Below are positions 50,271 to 52,452 of a stretch of DNA of 52,452 bases, piece by piece. Origin of the DNA: Sphingobacteriia bacterium (GTDB lineage Bacteria; Bacteroidota; Bacteroidia; NS11-12g; UBA9320); NCBI GenBank assembly GCA_008080835.1, contig VMDK01000028.1, positions 1-52,452 on the forward strand, read 5' to 3'. A program made the position numbers and the translations under genes. The notes below the pieces were generated by a model. The model was not told the DNA's origin and searched no databases. It saw nothing but the letters and a program-made list of their open reading frames with translations. The stretch's first letter is position 1; each line of letters begins with the position of its first letter.

Positions 50271-52240
50271 GCAAGAAGACGAACAAAACGAAGAAGCGAA
50301 ACAAGGGGAGCCATAACCCAAGGCCAAAAGTCGTTTCATTCAACTGGAAACCGGCCCTTCTGGTGAGTCTGATAGCCTTTATCCTCTACGGAAATACCCT
50401 ACAGCACGAATTTGCATTCGACGATGCCATAGTGATCACGGAGAACAAATTCACCCAAAAGGGATTTGCGGGGATCAGTGAACTGGCGACGAGTGATTTC
50501 TTCAAGGGCACCTTCGACGAAAAAGGAGATGAGCTGTCCGGCGGGCGATACCGGCCTTTGTCACTTGTGATGTTCGCTGCAGAGGCTCAACTTTTCGGCG
50601 AGCCTCAAAAAGAGGCCAATGGCCAGATCCGGAGAAATGATGACGGCGACATACTGTATGACTACCCGGCACAGTTCGGACATTGGGTGAATGTGTTGTT
50701 CTATGCACTCTGTTGCTACTTGTTGTATTATCTGCTCTTCCTGTGGTTTGGTCAGAGAAAAGAATTAGTAGCAGTCCCATTCGTAGCGGCTTTATTGTTT
50801 GCGGTTCACCCCGTGCACTCGGAAGTAGTGGCAAACATTAAGAGTAGGGATGAGATCCTGTCATTGTTTTTCCTACTTGGAACATTGATCTTTTGGCACA
50901 GATGGCTGAAAGATCAGTCGAATAAAAAAACCTTATGGTTTGGACTAGGTGCATTCCTTTTGAGCTTATTGGCAAAGGAGACCCCGTTCACATACATTGC
51001 CATCTTCCCGTTGATCGACTGGGTCGTATACAAAACCCCACAAAAGGATTTGATCAAGCGATCCTGGCCTCTGTGGCTGGTGGCCATTGGCTATCTGGTG
51101 TTGCGCACATCAATGGTCGGCCTGCCTAAGCCCGCAGTAAATACGACCGGAATACTGGATAACCCTTTTGCCACTTCGGACATGGCCGAGAAGCTGGCGA
51201 CCATCAGTCTGATCTGCTGGCGCTATGTGATGTTGTTGGTGGCACCCATCACCATGCGCTGTGACTATTCATTTGAGCATGTCCCGTTTGCTACTTTCGG
51301 TCATCCGGAGGCCCTTATGGGGGTCTTGCTGTACGGAAGTATGATCGTTGCGGCAATCGTATTGTTGAAGAAGCGGAGCATCTATTCGCTCGTCATTGTG
51401 ATGTTCCTGTTTCCACTCTCGGTGGTGACCAACCTGTTCTTCAATATCGGAGCTACGATGGGAGAGCGGTTCTTGTTCGTGCCTTCACTGGCATTTGCGT
51501 TGTTGGTGGCGCTACTGCTTGTTAAATACATGAAATTGAACAGCTTGAAAGTTCAGGCGAATGCTGGTTGGGCGGTTTTGATACTATATGGAATGTTCTT
51601 CTCCTACAAGACCTTTGCCCGCAACCCGGATTGGAAGAACAACGATACCTTGTTCACCAAGGATGTGGAGACCACACCAAAGAGTGCCAAGATGCAGAAT
51701 TATCAGGCACGTATTCTATTCGAGGATTGGCGGGAAGGAAACCGTCAGGCCGAGGATAGGCCTCTGCTCGAACAGGCAAAGTATCACTACGACCGGAGCG
51801 TGCAGATCTACAAAGACTATTTGATGTCGTACTACGACTTGGGCATGGTGAACCTTTACCTGGGTAACAAGGACGAATCCCTGGCAGCCTTGCACAACGC
51901 GTTGAAGTTGAACTACCAGCACGGACCGAGTCATGAGTTACTAGGGCAGGTGCATTACCGCATGACCAAGGATTACAATAAAGCGGCCTTCCACCTTCGC
52001 TATGCCGTGGAGAGGCTCGATCGCAAGCGCGCGACAGCGGGGCGGGACCGGGGAGTGGACTACGCCACTGCAGGCAAGGGCGACAGCGCTGTTATGTACT
52101 TACAGCAGTCGTTGGACATGGATCCGAACAACCTGATGACCTTGAAGAACACCTCAGTGATCTTGCGCCAGTTGGGTCGACCTCGGGAAGCAGACGAGTA
52201 TGCCCGTCGTGCTGCGGCATTGGAGGCGAAACAGCCTTGA
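50267..52240 (+). CDS. TMTC-like GT-C membrane protein with C-terminal TPRs (copy 2)
   Basis: Paralog of upstream gene: FAFDDAIVITENKFTQKGFAGISELATSDFF, GGRYRPLSLVMFAAE, HPVHSEVVANIKSRDEILSLFF; ATGA overlap with copy 1. Confidence 0.8.
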   Translation: MSKKTNKTKKRNKGSHNPRPKVVSFNWKPALLVSLIAFILYGNTLQHEFAFDDAIVITENKFTQKGFAGISELATSDFFKGTFDEKGDELSGGRYRPLSLVMFAAEAQLFGEPQKEANGQIRRNDDGDILYDYPAQFGHWVNVLFYALCCYLLYYLLFLWFGQRKELVAVPFVAALLFAVHPVHSEVVANIKSRDEILSLFFLLGTLIFWHRWLKDQSNKKTLWFGLGAFLLSLLAKETPFTYIAIFPLIDWVVYKTPQKDLIKRSWPLWLVAIGYLVLRTSMVGLPKPAVNTTGILDNPFATSDMAEKLATISLICWRYVMLLVAPITMRCDYSFEHVPFATFGHPEALMGVLLYGSMIVAAIVLLKKRSIYSLVIVMFLFPLSVVTNLFFNIGATMGERFLFVPSLAFALLVALLLVKYMKLNSLKVQANAGWAVLILYGMFFSYKTFARNPDWKNNDTLFTKDVETTPKSAKMQNYQARILFEDWREGNRQAEDRPLLEQAKYHYDRSVQIYKDYLMSYYDLGMVNLYLGNKDESLAALHNALKLNYQHGPSHELLGQVHYRMTKDYNKAAFHLRYAVERLDRKRATAGRDRGVDYATAGKGDSAVMYLQQSLDMDPNNLMTLKNTSVILRQLGRPREADEYARRAAALEAKQP

Positions 52241-52283
52241 TTTTTTTGCGAAATTATTTTGGATTTGTGTTTGCCAATTAATT

Positions 52284-52291
52284 TATATTTG
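52284..52291 (+). promoter_or_regulatory. Candidate -7 element TATATTTG upstream of tRNA-Asp
   Basis: Exact TAnnTTTG match; region upstream is AT-rich. Confidence 0.45.
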
Positions 52292-52352
52292 CAGCCCATC
52301 AAAGGAGGTTATGCCCTCCGGAGGAAGGGGCCTGAAAGGATTTCAGGAAAAC

Positions 52353-52426
52353 GGTCTGGTAGTTCAGTTGGTTAGAATACCTGCCTGTCACGCAGGGGGC
52401 CGCGGGTTCGAGTCCCGTCCAGACCG
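52353..52426 (+). tRNA. tRNA-Asp (anticodon GTC)
   Basis: GGTCTGG/CCAGACC acceptor stem; CCTGC-CTGTCAC-GCAGG anticodon arm; T-loop TTCGAGT; discriminator G. Confidence 0.95.
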
Positions 52427-52452
52427 CTTTGATTATCAATCACTTAAGCCTC

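Overview
This window looks like chromosomal DNA from a Bacteroidota member, probably of the Flavobacteriales. The evidence is T9SS C-terminal sorting domains, TAnnTTTG-type -7 promoter elements and PKD-rich surface proteins. Most of it is ordinary housekeeping and envelope content: accA, folK, guaB, dusB, cdsA, a Glu/Leu dehydrogenase, psd, split pntA/pntB, glyA, a fused 2-oxoacid dehydrogenase E1, a photolyase, M16/S9/C1/CPBP peptidases and a tRNA-Asp at the right edge. Three points stand out. (1) Two ion-channel genes are each interrupted by one in-frame TAA: a cNMP-gated K+ channel at 2-853 and mscL at 20735-21151. Both are explained by one G:C>T:A transversion. A third gene, a PKD/T9SS protein, has a 1-nt frameshift in its signal peptide. 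(2) A compact co-directional run at 42661-52240 encodes a tail-fibre-like protein, a type B T9SS protein and two tandem TMTC-like GT-C/TPR membrane proteins. The fibre has 8 repeats of about 62 aa, a YadA-head-like region and an S74 autoproteolytic chaperone with an intact Ser-x4-Lys dyad. The repeats carry periodic D(S/T)(hydrophobic/T) motifs like Bacteroidetes O-glycosylation sites. This is the best candidate for an undescribed surface-fibre plus dedicated glycosylation system. (3) A long intergenic region upstream of accA holds a perfect E. coli-CRP-like TGTGA-N6-TCACA site. I saw no CRISPR arrays, transposases, integrases or rRNA genes. All family calls come from reading motifs by eye; no database search was run.
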